Below are positions 8,997-17,558 of a stretch of DNA of 64,000 bases, in pieces; position 1 is the stretch's first letter, and every line of letters begins with the position of its first letter. A program made the translations under genes and the position numbers. Location: positions 9,548 through 73,547 of the forward strand of contig JBNJHA010000004.1 in the NCBI GenBank assembly GCA_051748085.1. Direction: 5' to 3'. Source of the stretch: CAYNNQ01 sp051748085 (lineage in GTDB: Bacteria > Desulfobacterota > Desulfovibrionia > Desulfovibrionales > Desulfonatronovibrionaceae). The notes beneath the pieces are model-generated. The model had not been told where the DNA came from. It saw only the letters and a list, made by a program, of their open reading frames with translations, and made no database searches.

Positions 8997-9266
8997 TAAC
9001 TATTCAGCACACGAAAAAAAGTTCACCGAATTTTTTGCATAAACCTGCGACAGGCCGCCCGGTTTTCTTATGCACTCTTAAAGGAGGAAACCGGACCGCG
9101 GGAATGTGTATATAAATAAAATTTGCAAAGCATTTTCTAATCCCGCACGACTTTTTGCTCGCCTCCAGGCCAGCGAGTCCGGAGGGGGCAGGCATCATCC
9201 TTAAGCGGGCATTAGAAAACCGCAGGCCGAAAGCATGAGGAGCAACAAGCTTGCTGAACAGATATG
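8997..9266. repeat. Family A element, long copy with GC-rich core
   Basis: It begins TAACTATTCAGCACACG and ends TTGCTGAACAGATATG, so the termini are inverted repeats. Between them lies the core, from CTGCGACAGGCCGCCCGG to about 9248. The core holds a stem CCGGTTTTC / GGAAACCGG and the conserved GGACCGCGGGA, GTCCGGAGGGGGC and CATTAGAAAACCGCAG blocks that recur at 35854-36111. Confidence 0.85.
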
Positions 9267-9297
9267 CCCCCGGATTATATTCTCCGGATAAAAATCT

Positions 9298-9332
9298 TTG
9301 ACCCGGCGCCCAATCCCTGCCCCGCGTATAAT
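9298..9332 (+). promoter_or_regulatory. Possible promoter, present in both duplication units
   Basis: TTGACC at 9298-9303 and a perfect TATAAT at 9327-9332, pointing toward the cation transporter. The 23-base spacer is too long for a standard housekeeping promoter. A heat-shock type -10 (CCCCGCGTATA, 15 bases after TTGACCC) is an alternative reading. The same arrangement is at 8945-8979 in the first unit of the duplication. Confidence 0.25.
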
Positions 9333-9464
9333 ATAAGTTAAGACCAATTAGTGTTGCAGGAATATACCCTTGGCAGATAATTGCCTATATAAGAAAAAAA
9401 AATTATGAGTTATTCGCCTTACGCATATAAAAAATAAATAACCTGCTTTTAAAGGAACTTGTCA

Positions 9465-10421
9465 ATGGGGCATACGCACGGTCCTGAACACAGCGCGATA
9501 AAAAACAGCCGGTATTTGCTTCTGGCCATGATCATGAATATCACTATCCCGGCCGCGCAACTGGTCGGCGGCACTATCGCCGGGAGCATGGCCGTTATTT
9601 CCGATGCGATACACAATCTCGGGGATTTCACCGCCCTTTTCATTTCATTTATCGCCCTGCGTATAGCCCGAAAAGAACCCTCCCTTAAATACAGCTTCGG
9701 TTACAGGCGGGCGGAGATAATGGCCGCATTACTCAATATAGCCATTCTATTTGCAGCGTGCGCTTTCATACTTCTGGAAGCCTTTTCGCGTATAATCCAG
9801 CCCAATCCGGTATCCGGAAAAATTGTTATCATCATGGCCCTAATCGGCATAATCGGCAACGGCATATCTGTTCTCGTTCTGCATCGCGGGGACCAGCATA
9901 ATTTAAACATGCGCAGCGCCCTTCTGCACATGGTGGCCGATCTTTTTACCTCTGTCGCGGTTCTGATCAACGGGATCATTCTACATTATTTGCCCTGGTA
10001 CTGGCTTGATCCGCTGCTTTCTTTCGCCATTGTCTTTCTCATACTCCGCGGTTCCTGGCATATATTGAAGGAATCGACCACCGTCCTAATGGAGGGAGTG
10101 CCCCGCAATCTGGACCTGAATGAAATCAAAAACGAGTTGGAAAATATACATGGCGTAAGCAATGTTCATCATATGCACGCTTGGGACCTGGGTTCGGGCC
10201 TAATTTCATTTTCAGCGCACATTGCGGTCCCGGATGAAAAAATATCCCGCTTGGAACAATTGAACATGAAAATCAAAAACATCTTACATCGACAATTCAA
10301 TATTGAACATACAGTTCTTGAATTCGAATCCGACAATGAACACGACCGGGAAGTACTCTGCTGTATGCGCACCCCGCACAGCAACAAAAACTATACTTCC
10401 CGCAAAAAGAAGTCAGACTGA
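9465..10421 (+). CDS. Cation diffusion facilitator (Zn/Co/Cd efflux)
   Basis: 318 residues with about six membrane segments and a cytoplasmic C-terminal domain. The metal-site signatures are SDAIHNLGD in the second helix and LLHMVADLF (HxxxD) in the fifth. A His-rich N-terminus (MGHTHGPEH) and a C-terminal HMHAWDLGSG segment match the CzcD/ZitB branch, which exchanges divalent metal for protons across the inner membrane. I chose ATG 9465 with AAAGGA eight bases upstream; the TTG at 9459 is too close to that site. The gene stands alone. Family confident, metal specificity not. Confidence 0.9.
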   Translation: MGHTHGPEHSAIKNSRYLLLAMIMNITIPAAQLVGGTIAGSMAVISDAIHNLGDFTALFISFIALRIARKEPSLKYSFGYRRAEIMAALLNIAILFAACAFILLEAFSRIIQPNPVSGKIVIIMALIGIIGNGISVLVLHRGDQHNLNMRSALLHMVADLFTSVAVLINGIILHYLPWYWLDPLLSFAIVFLILRGSWHILKESTTVLMEGVPRNLDLNEIKNELENIHGVSNVHHMHAWDLGSGLISFSAHIAVPDEKISRLEQLNMKIKNILHRQFNIEHTVLEFESDNEHDREVLCCMRTPHSNKNYTSRKKKSD

Positions 10422-10518
10422 TGCCGTGTAGATTTCATTTTCCTGCCCCTTTTGATGACTGAAACATGAAAAGTAATCAGGCAAACTATGAACAATTACG
10501 AGCAAACAGGACGAGAAT

Positions 10519-11271
10519 ATGCCCGGAATCCATTCCAATCCCAACCGATATTACCGGCGGAATTTAAATATTCATCCGGATGAAACCACCTTTCAGGTCG
10601 TTCTGGAAGAAACCGATTTATGGATAACAGCTGAAAAAGATTTCAGTATCGAGGCCCTGGACTATGTACAAAAGCTACGCTCGGAACTAAAGCAATACAT
10701 AAACCTGCACAATCAATTCCTGCATGCTTTGGAGCCGATACAGGTTTATAGGGACAGCCCGGAAATCGTGCATAAAATGGCTGTTGCTGCCAAGTCTATG
10801 GGGGTCGGTCCGATGGCCGCGGTTGCGGGAACCATAGCCCATATGCTCGCTGAAAAATTTGTCAAAAAAAGTCCGAACCTGCTGGTGGAAAACGGAGGAG
10901 ATATATTTCTCTGCTCTACACGGAATAGAACTGTTGGATTACTGGCCGATCCCGGACAAAAAATTAAACTCGGAGTACAAATACCCGCTGCAAAATGTCC
11001 GTGTTCTTTATGCGCTTCGTCCTCGACTATCGGCCATTCCCTCAGCTTTGGTCAGGGTGATCTGGTGGCGGTCATGGCCGAAAACGGTTCTCTTGCCGAT
11101 GCTGCGGCAACAAGCCTGGCCAATATGCTATCCGGGAAAAAAGGACTGGACAGGATGCTCGCCCGGGCCCAAAAATTAAAAAACCTCGGGATATGGGGAG
11201 TATTCGCTCAAAAAGGAAAAAATATTGGGGCGTGGGGCGATCTAGAACTTATCAACATTCCAGATGACTGA
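10519..11271 (+). CDS. UPF0280 family protein (ApbE-like fold)
   Basis: 250 residues carrying the UPF0280 signature blocks: VGPMAAVAGTIAHMLAEKF near 95, LLVENGGDIFL near 120, SSTIGHSLSFGQGDLVAVMA near 168 and ADAAATSLANML near 195. The family is related to the FMN transferase ApbE, and the Gly-Gly-Asp and Ala-Asp-Ala segments correspond to its ligand region, but no activity is established for UPF0280. No signal peptide is seen. The 3' end overlaps the convergent dnaA by 20 bases. ATG 10519 has only a weak AGGACGAG upstream. Confidence 0.8.
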   Translation: MPGIHSNPNRYYRRNLNIHPDETTFQVVLEETDLWITAEKDFSIEALDYVQKLRSELKQYINLHNQFLHALEPIQVYRDSPEIVHKMAVAAKSMGVGPMAAVAGTIAHMLAEKFVKKSPNLLVENGGDIFLCSTRNRTVGLLADPGQKIKLGVQIPAAKCPCSLCASSSTIGHSLSFGQGDLVAVMAENGSLADAAATSLANMLSGKKGLDRMLARAQKLKNLGIWGVFAQKGKNIGAWGDLELINIPDD

Positions 11272-12586
11272 TAGTCTGTTTGACCTGTCTGCCTAGCGGG
11301 GTCTTTCTGCTCATCTCTCTCTCCAGATTCGATATGCCTTTGAGCACCGTGGAGTGTCTGCGGTTGAAATTCCGGCCGATCTCCTTAAGAGACATGTCGG
11401 TATGCAAACGGGCCAAATAGAAAGCAGTGTTGCGGGCAAGTACATTTTGCTTTTTCCTGCTCTTTGAGGACAAGTCAGAGACATTCAGGCCATAAGCGGA
11501 ACAGACGAAATTGACAATTTTTTCCATGTCCAGTTTCGGGCCCCGGACATCATAATTCTGCAAAATCTGCCAGGCTAGATCCAATGATATTTCCTCTTTC
11601 ATCAACCGGGCCTTTAAAATCAAATTCTGCAGACAACTTTCCAGCTGGCGCACATCAGAATGTATTTTGTCCGCCAAAAGCTCTTTGACATTGGAACTCA
11701 CGGGTATTTGCATCGCCGTGGATTTATTTTCCAGTATTCTGAGCCGGGTCTGAAAATCCGGCTTGTCGATAACCGCCAGAAAACCCTGATTCAGACGGGA
11801 CATCAAATGACTGTCCATATCTTTTAATTCCTTGGGCAGAAAGGTGCTGGACATCGCGATCTTCTTGCCCTGATTCTTGAGTGCGTCCACTGTGGCCAGA
11901 AATTCGTCCTGGATTTTTTCCTTGCCTTGAAAAAAATGTATATCCTCCAGAAGCAGCATGTCGATCGAGTCCCGGAATTTATTTTTAAACTCTTCAATGC
12001 GCCTGTTTTTAAGGGCAAAAATCATCTGATTGGCGAATTCTTCCGCAGAAAGATAGGCCACTCTGATTTTTCTGTTTCCGCCGTCCCGGCAGACTAGACT
12101 GCCTATGGAATGAATAAGGTGGGTTTTGCCCAAGCCCGGAGAAGAGCACAAAAAAAGCTGATCCGCAGTAAGTTCCCGGCCGCAGACCGATTTGGAAGCT
12201 ACATAGGCCAGTTCATTGCTGGGGCCGACAACAAATTTTTCAAAATCAAACTTAAACCTTTTATCCAGACCCAGATTAGGAGCCAGGGGAAGGCCGGGAC
12301 GATATTCTTTTTTTCTGATTTTTGGTTCAGGGGCGGGATTCTTTTTTGTTACTTCACCCGCTTGAATATCCAGCTCGGGAACAAACCCCAGAATACTGCT
12401 GGCCGCTTCGATTATCTCCCGGGTAAGTCTGTCTTTAATCCACTCGGAGACAAAATTATTCGGCGCCCTCAAAATCAGGGTCTTGCCTTTTAATTCGCCG
12501 CTCAAAGGCTGTATCCATACCTTAAAGGTCCCCTTATGCAGAGAGTTCTCAAGGACATTTTGTATTCTAAACCAAGCTCCATTCAT
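11252..12586 (-). CDS. dnaA: Chromosomal replication initiator DnaA
   Basis: About 444 residues: domain I (about 1-75), a short linker, an AAA+ domain with GLGKTHLIHSIG near 153-164 and Walker B MLLLEDIHFF, and a C-terminal DNA-binding domain with LKEIGRNFNRRHSTVLKGI. The Walker A region reads CSSPGLGKT where most DnaA proteins have GGxGLGKT, and the DNA-binding signature is variant (RRHSTV for RDHTTV). These differences are unusual but leave the catalytic Lys-Thr. ATG 12586 is preferred; GTG 12592 in the same frame is possible. No dnaN follows; the downstream neighbour is a convergent UPF0280 gene. Confidence 0.92.
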   Translation of the reverse strand: MNGAWFRIQNVLENSLHKGTFKVWIQPLSGELKGKTLILRAPNNFVSEWIKDRLTREIIEAASSILGFVPELDIQAGEVTKKNPAPEPKIRKKEYRPGLPLAPNLGLDKRFKFDFEKFVVGPSNELAYVASKSVCGRELTADQLFLCSSPGLGKTHLIHSIGSLVCRDGGNRKIRVAYLSAEEFANQMIFALKNRRIEEFKNKFRDSIDMLLLEDIHFFQGKEKIQDEFLATVDALKNQGKKIAMSSTFLPKELKDMDSHLMSRLNQGFLAVIDKPDFQTRLRILENKSTAMQIPVSSNVKELLADKIHSDVRQLESCLQNLILKARLMKEEISLDLAWQILQNYDVRGPKLDMEKIVNFVCSAYGLNVSDLSSKSRKKQNVLARNTAFYLARLHTDMSLKEIGRNFNRRHSTVLKGISNLEREMSRKTPLGRQVKQTISHLEC

Positions 12587-12654
12587 GGACACGAGCTTTA
12601 ACCGCTACAACAAATTTTAGGCAAACCGGACTAGATGCTTATAAGTCAGAGTTG

Positions 12655-12814
12655 AAAACAAACTTTTTACAAGATATCATATTGATATAACATTTTAAAA
12701 TCCTACAGGGCCTTGAATGCTGCAAGACTTTGAATCGAAAATTTATCCAGTTATTGCGCCGGATCAAAACAAAACCCCTCTGTATTTTCCACAAGACAAA
12801 AAAGGTTTTCCACA
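12655..12814. promoter_or_regulatory. Candidate DnaA-box cluster / possible oriC or dnaA control region
   Basis: Upstream of dnaA is a very AT-rich tract (about 12655-12710, with ATATCATATTGATATAAC). It is followed by TTATCCAGT at 12743-12751 and two identical TTTTCCACA sites at 12785-12793 and 12806-12814. The identical pair is spaced 21 bp start to start, so both lie on the same helical face. They differ from the consensus TTATCCACA at one base each. This fits an origin or dnaA autoregulation; the sequence alone cannot separate the two. Confidence 0.4.
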
Positions 12815-12930
12815 GCATACAACAAAAATTACTTGAAATTGGATTGATTTCTTCTAAATTGCTTTATAGAAGAAAAAATTTTTCCTAAATATTCTTGACA
12901 ATGCCTGTTATGGGATCAGACCTGAAAAAA

Positions 12931-13222
12931 TGAGGTTCCTCAACGTTGGGTGTGGATTTTATTCGAGTTATCCTTTCTGATGTTCCTGACGAAAGGTTCG
13001 CATATTTTCTTGCCCCCCGCCAAAAGGGGGAAAACGGACCGCGGGACGGAACACAAAAACAGGTTCTCAAACCGATTGGCATTGCCGATAACAAAAACTG
13101 TTTCTCCTGGAAGCAGCGAGGCCGAAGGGGGCGGGCATCCCCCTTTGGCGGGGCTTAGAAAATACAGAACCGAAAGTGCGGCATCAAAAGGATCAGGAGA
13201 ATAATTCGCAAAAATCCATGCA
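12931..13222. repeat. Family B element, long copy with inserted core
   Basis: The outer parts (GAGGTTCCTCAACG... and ...AAAAATCCATG) match the short copy at 3066-3173 nearly base for base. Between them, from about 12998 to 13178, lies a segment with GGACCGCGGGACGGAACAC, CATTGCCG, GGGGGCGGGCAT and TTAGAAAATACAGAACCGAAAG, which is the family A core. So 3066-3173 behaves as an empty site for the core. In this copy the usual left stem is replaced by GCCCCC / GGGGG. Confidence 0.8.
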
Positions 13223-13368
13223 TTCCGCCGAAGAGCCTAAAACGAGCGACCACCATATAAGCACCCTGTTTTTTTACGAATAACTGAAAACACACTCTGC
13301 GGCGGCAGGACTCTAAGACCTTAAGACGCTGAAACAGTTTAAAAAATTAGAATTGCCTTCCTGAGTCG

Positions 13369-13587
13369 CAACTATTTATCCCGCATAAAAAGTTCACCAT
13401 TTTTTGCATGCATTTGCTGAATGCCGCCCGGTCTTCTTATGTACAAAGAAAAACGTAACCGGACTGCGGGAGAAGGAATATAAAATCGGAAGTTTCGAGG
13501 AAAGAATGAAGGCGGGTGGCAAAAAATAAAGCAAAATGCTTCAGACCGAAAAGCACGGTTAGCAAAAAAATTGCTGCGCAATTACAA
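13369..13587. repeat. Family A element, long diverged copy
   Basis: It starts CAACTATTTATCCCGCAT, continues AAAAAGTTCACCATTTTTTG and TTTGCTGAA, then enters the core at TGCCGCCCGGTCTTCTTATG with the ACCGGACTGCGGG block. It ends near AAAATTGCTGCGCAATTAC. The core junction differs from other copies: it comes after the TTTGCTGAA motif instead of before it. The remaining 13223-13368 shows no gene or repeat that I recognise. Confidence 0.65.
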
Positions 13588-13626
13588 GAACAAAAATGCA
13601 TTCATAAGCAACGGATATCAATTAAA

Positions 13627-16425
13627 TCATGAAACCGTCCTGCTGGTCGACAAGCGGTAAATTTCATGCGGATCCAGGATCAGGACAACATGCCCGTTGC
13701 CCATGATGGTCGCTCCGGCAATCCCCTGCAAATCGCCAAGATAATCACCAAGCGATTTTATAACGATTTCCTGCCGTTCCAAAAGATCATCAACTACAAT
13801 GCCCAGACGCCGTCCGGCCACATTTAAAATGACCAGCGGCAAAACATTTCGTTTTGCTTCCTGGCCGGGCAAGCCCAAAATTTCAGTCAACTCGACTATT
13901 CCCAGGACTTCATCTCGCAGGGTAATCGCTTTGCGTTTATTAACTTCGCTTAATTCCTCGGCGCTTATCTTGGTTGTCTGGGAAACAGCATCCAGCGGAA
14001 TGGCGAAGGTTTCTCCGGCCGCTTTTATCATCAGCGCATCTATAATGGCCAGAGTAAGGGGGAGGCTGATTGAGAATTTGGATCCCTGTCCCAGTCTGGA
14101 ATCCACATTTATGCTCCCCTTAAGACTCTTTATATTGTTGCGCACTACATCCATGCCTACGCCGCGCCCGGAAATATCCGTGACTTCCTCGGCAGTGGAA
14201 AATCCGGGAGCAAATATAAGGTCCACGGCTTCTTGATCATCCAGATTCTTGGCGTCTTCTGCGGAGATTATTCCCTTTTCAACACCTTTTTTGCGCATTT
14301 TTTCCGGATCGATCCCATTACCATCATCCTCCACCTCTATTATCACCGAATTTCCTTTGTGCGCCGCGCGCAACCATACTGTGCCCTTTTCGGCCTTGCC
14401 GGCATCCCTCCTCTTTTCCGGACCTTCCAGTCCGTGATCAACAGCGTTGCGAAGCAAATGGACAAGAGGATCACCGATAAGTTCAACCACGCTTTTGTCC
14501 AGCTCGGTTTCCTCGCCTTCCATAACCAATTCAACATTTTTAGCGCTTTTGCGGCTGAGATCCCTTATCAAGCGCGGAAATTTTGAAAAGACCATCTGCA
14601 CCGGAACCATGCGTACATTCATGATGGTTGCCTGCAGATCATCCGAAATACGGGCCATAGAATATGTGGTTTCCGTTAAATTTTGAGCCACTTCGTCCAC
14701 GTCTTCCCCTTCTTCCAGACTTTTGGTCAACATGGAAAAACGATTACGATTAATAATCAGCTCACCTATCAAGTTCATCAAATGGTCCAATTTGGAATGT
14801 TCGACCCGGATTGTCGAAGCTATATTCGATTTGCCCTTGCCGTCTTTACCCCCAGCGTTTCCGTTTCTGGCCGGAGCCTTTGCCGGAGCATCTTTTTGGG
14901 CCGCTTGTCCTTCCTCGCTGGAAACCTTTTTCTTTGGTTCCTTTTTCTGTGTTTCCCGGGGATTGACGAAAGGCTCTTCCTTTGCGGCCGGCGGAACTTC
15001 CTCTGAGTTACTTTTTGTTGATGAATCCTCAAAAGAACCCCCGGCTTCTTCGGACTTGTCTTTTTCTTGCGGCTCCGCTTTCAGATCTTCCTGAATATCC
15101 TCACCAACCGCGGACATTTCCGAAACGCTTTTATCCACCATTTCCTTCAGGATAGAGGCTTCCTGGCGCAATAAATCGACAACCAAAGAAAAATCCATAT
15201 CCGTGCTTCGGCTTTGATCAACCAGATTAGCCGTTCTTTCGGCATAGGTCTTTATTTCCTCCAACCCCATATACCCGGCTGAATTTTGCAAAGTAACCAT
15301 TGCCCGGTATAATCCGTCGACTATCTCGTGCTGACCGGCATCAACGGCCAATTGCTTCAATGCATAATCAATATTGTCAAATTGTTGGGCGGTTGTTTCC
15401 TTGAAAATCTGCAAATCTTCATCATCGACTTCTTCCGAAAGGGATAGCGCTTCGTCCTCTGAATCAGATTCTGCACTCGCTTCACCGGTTTTTTGTTCCG
15501 GTTCTTCAGATTCACCGCCTTCGTCCCGACTCACTTGTTCCAAACGCTTTTGAATATCCGTTATATCCTTGGGGAAGACCTCGACACTTTCCATATCCAC
15601 CCAGCCCAAGCTGTCCTCCAGCCAGTCAGCCGCCTGCAAAAGCGCGTCCACCAGCGTCTGGGTCGCCTCAATCTCACCGTTTCTGACTTTATTCAGCAAG
15701 GTCTCGGCAGCATGGGTCAGGGCGTTAAGTTCCTTAAACCCGATTATGCCGCTGTTGCCTTTTATATTGTGAAAATTGCGGAAAAGATCGTTTATCAGCT
15801 CGTGGTTACCGCTGGGATCTTTTTCCAGCTCCATCAACTGGCTGTTCATATCGGAGATGACTTCCTTTGCTTCCTCCATGAAGTCAACAAGATGCTCGGG
15901 GCTGACCAATGTCAGTTTGTAGGGTTCGAAATCTGCACCGTCGTCTTCCGGGGACTCCGCTTCAGGTCCGGCTTCCCTGTCCTGTGGTTCCCTGATTGAA
16001 CTGTCTCCGGAACCGGCTGGTTCCGGCTTTTGACCGGCAAGAATATTTTTCATTTTCTGGACCAGGGGGCTTACGTCCAGATCGCCCTCCCTTCCTTCGG
16101 ACTCCAGTGTGTCAATCATGGTCCGGAGCGCATCAGTGGCCTCCAGAATAACATCCATGATGTCCGAAGTAACCTTGAGATTGCCCTTGCGCAATTCATC
16201 CAGGACATTTTCTCCCTTATGGGCCAAGGTATTGATTTCGTTCAAACCGAGAAAACCCGATGCCCCTTTCAGGGAGTGCATGGGCCTGAATATATCATCC
16301 AAAAGCTCTAAATTTTCCGGTTCCTTTTCCAGTTCCAGCAAATTCGGCTCTATTGTTTCCAAATGCTCCCTGGCTTCAATAACAAAATCAGAGAACACTT
16401 CGGGATCAAAAGAATCCTGGTTCAT
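13627..16425 (-). CDS. cheA: Chemotaxis histidine kinase CheA with three Hpt-type modules
   Basis: 932 residues, longer than the usual 650-750. Two N-terminal Hpt domains carry phospho-His candidates at His50 (MHSLKG) and His219 (FHNIKG). A third Hpt-like module (about 335-435) keeps the surrounding pattern, but the histidine is replaced by Val377 (MVTLQN). An acidic linker, dimerisation helices, a HATPase (NAVDHGLE, GNGIDPEKM, GRGVGMDVV) and a C-terminal CheW-like domain follow. No P2 domain is obvious. It autophosphorylates and passes phosphate to CheY and CheB. Last gene of the operon; ATG 16425 follows AAGGGTG. Confidence 0.95.
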   Translation of the reverse strand: MNQDSFDPEVFSDFVIEAREHLETIEPNLLELEKEPENLELLDDIFRPMHSLKGASGFLGLNEINTLAHKGENVLDELRKGNLKVTSDIMDVILEATDALRTMIDTLESEGREGDLDVSPLVQKMKNILAGQKPEPAGSGDSSIREPQDREAGPEAESPEDDGADFEPYKLTLVSPEHLVDFMEEAKEVISDMNSQLMELEKDPSGNHELINDLFRNFHNIKGNSGIIGFKELNALTHAAETLLNKVRNGEIEATQTLVDALLQAADWLEDSLGWVDMESVEVFPKDITDIQKRLEQVSRDEGGESEEPEQKTGEASAESDSEDEALSLSEEVDDEDLQIFKETTAQQFDNIDYALKQLAVDAGQHEIVDGLYRAMVTLQNSAGYMGLEEIKTYAERTANLVDQSRSTDMDFSLVVDLLRQEASILKEMVDKSVSEMSAVGEDIQEDLKAEPQEKDKSEEAGGSFEDSSTKSNSEEVPPAAKEEPFVNPRETQKKEPKKKVSSEEGQAAQKDAPAKAPARNGNAGGKDGKGKSNIASTIRVEHSKLDHLMNLIGELIINRNRFSMLTKSLEEGEDVDEVAQNLTETTYSMARISDDLQATIMNVRMVPVQMVFSKFPRLIRDLSRKSAKNVELVMEGEETELDKSVVELIGDPLVHLLRNAVDHGLEGPEKRRDAGKAEKGTVWLRAAHKGNSVIIEVEDDGNGIDPEKMRKKGVEKGIISAEDAKNLDDQEAVDLIFAPGFSTAEEVTDISGRGVGMDVVRNNIKSLKGSINVDSRLGQGSKFSISLPLTLAIIDALMIKAAGETFAIPLDAVSQTTKISAEELSEVNKRKAITLRDEVLGIVELTEILGLPGQEAKRNVLPLVILNVAGRRLGIVVDDLLERQEIVIKSLGDYLGDLQGIAGATIMGNGHVVLILDPHEIYRLSTSRTVS

Positions 16426-16450
16426 TTCACACCCTTAATATGTTTGAAAA

Positions 16451-16822
16451 TCATACGTCCAAAAGCATTTTAACATTGCGAACCATTTTTTCCGGCTGAG
16501 CCGGTTTAACCAGATAAAGATTGGCCCCGAGCGTCAAACCTTCCTGAATATCCTGTTCCTGCCCCTCGGTGGAAAGAACAATTATGGGCAAATCCCTATA
16601 GGCTTCCTGTTCCCGAACAGTTTTGATATACGTAAACCCGTCCATTCTGGGCATGTTTACATCACAAATAATCAAATCAATATCCGGATTGGAATACAAT
16701 TTTTCAAGACCGTCCAAACCGTCTTCAGCCGTGGAGATTCTGAACCCCTCCCTTTTCATGATAAAGGCTACCAGATTGCGCACGGTTTTTGAATCGTCAA
16801 CAATTAATATATGCCGGGCCAT
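16451..16822 (-). CDS. cheY: CheY-type single-domain response regulator
   Basis: 123 residues, one receiver domain: acidic pair Asp9-Asp10, phospho-acceptor Asp54 (ICDVNMPRMDG), the switch Thr/Ser region VLSTEGQ near 86 and Lys near 106 (LVKPAQPEK). The absence of an output domain and its place between cheW and cheA make it the likely direct CheA target. Output may be the flagellar motor or another process of this array. ATG 16822 has GGAGG nine bases upstream. Confidence 0.93.
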   Translation of the reverse strand: MARHILIVDDSKTVRNLVAFIMKREGFRISTAEDGLDGLEKLYSNPDIDLIICDVNMPRMDGFTYIKTVREQEAYRDLPIIVLSTEGQEQDIQEGLTLGANLYLVKPAQPEKMVRNVKMLLDV

Positions 16823-16832
16823 TGAACCTCCG

Positions 16833-17558
16833 CTAACTATTTATCAGAACTTTGGACAACCTATCAACTGAAATAACTGCTATAAGTTTCTCGCGCCCTT
16901 TGACCACGCCTTCGACCAGCTCACAATTCGCGCCCAGGTTGGATTCCGCGCCCCACTCAATATCTTTCTGTGCTATACGGTACATGGTGGCGATTGAATC
17001 AATCATCAGCCCGATCTGCAGCCCCTTATGCCTGCAGACGATAATAAACCTGGAATTCGCGTCTTTATTCTTGTTGTCCAGAAACCAGGCCAGTTTCACC
17101 ATCGGGGTTACCCGGCCCCTGAGATTGATTATCCCTTCGATGTAATCTGGAGAAGCGGGCAATCTGGTTGGTTCCTGATAACGGATTACTTCCTTGACCT
17201 TGGATATGGGCAGGGCGAATTCCTGCTCATTGATCCGGAAGCTGACCATCTGAACTACAGTTTCTTGATAATATACCAGTTCCTCTTCTTCAGAAGGCGT
17301 ATCCAAAGACGCAGGTTCTTCATGCTCTGGAGAACTCTTGCCGCCTTCGGCCTCATGCGCCGGTATCTCGGGCAGGGGGCATGCGGACTCGCTGGCCTCC
17401 TTGTCTCCTATTGCAGTAATGTTTTTAAGTATGCCCTGAACATCCTTGCCCAGATACCTGTCCAGGAAAGTCTTTTCCTCGTCCGTAAAATTATTTTGAG
17501 CGTCCTGGGCTACACTATCAAAGACATGATCTTCAAAATATTGTTCCGGTGTCCTCAT
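16833..17558 (-). CDS. cheW: CheW coupling protein with N-terminal extension
   Basis: 241 residues. The C-terminal 140 are a CheW domain (MVSFRINEQEFALPISKVKEVIRY, IINLRGRVTPMVKL, GLMIDSIATMYRI, LVEGVVKGREKLIAVISV). The first 100 residues are an acidic, probably flexible extension absent from standard CheW proteins. It links receptors to CheA in the array. The start ATGA overlaps the parA stop by four bases, with GGAGGTG upstream, so translation is coupled. Confidence 0.92.
   Translation of the reverse strand: MRTPEQYFEDHVFDSVAQDAQNNFTDEEKTFLDRYLGKDVQGILKNITAIGDKEASESACPLPEIPAHEAEGGKSSPEHEEPASLDTPSEEEELVYYQETVVQMVSFRINEQEFALPISKVKEVIRYQEPTRLPASPDYIEGIINLRGRVTPMVKLAWFLDNKNKDANSRFIIVCRHKGLQIGLMIDSIATMYRIAQKDIEWGAESNLGANCELVEGVVKGREKLIAVISVDRLSKVLINS

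Larger units (their letters stand above)
8899..9347. repeat. Direct duplication of about 96 bp (8899-8994 and 9251-9347)
   Basis: The right end of a family A element plus about 80 bp of downstream sequence (from TTGCTGAACAGATATG to TAAGTTAAGACCAA) appears twice, 352-353 bp apart, with only a few substitutions and one extra base. The second unit follows a long family A copy and the first follows a short copy. This is a recent segmental duplication whose borders coincide with the element. Confidence 0.85.
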
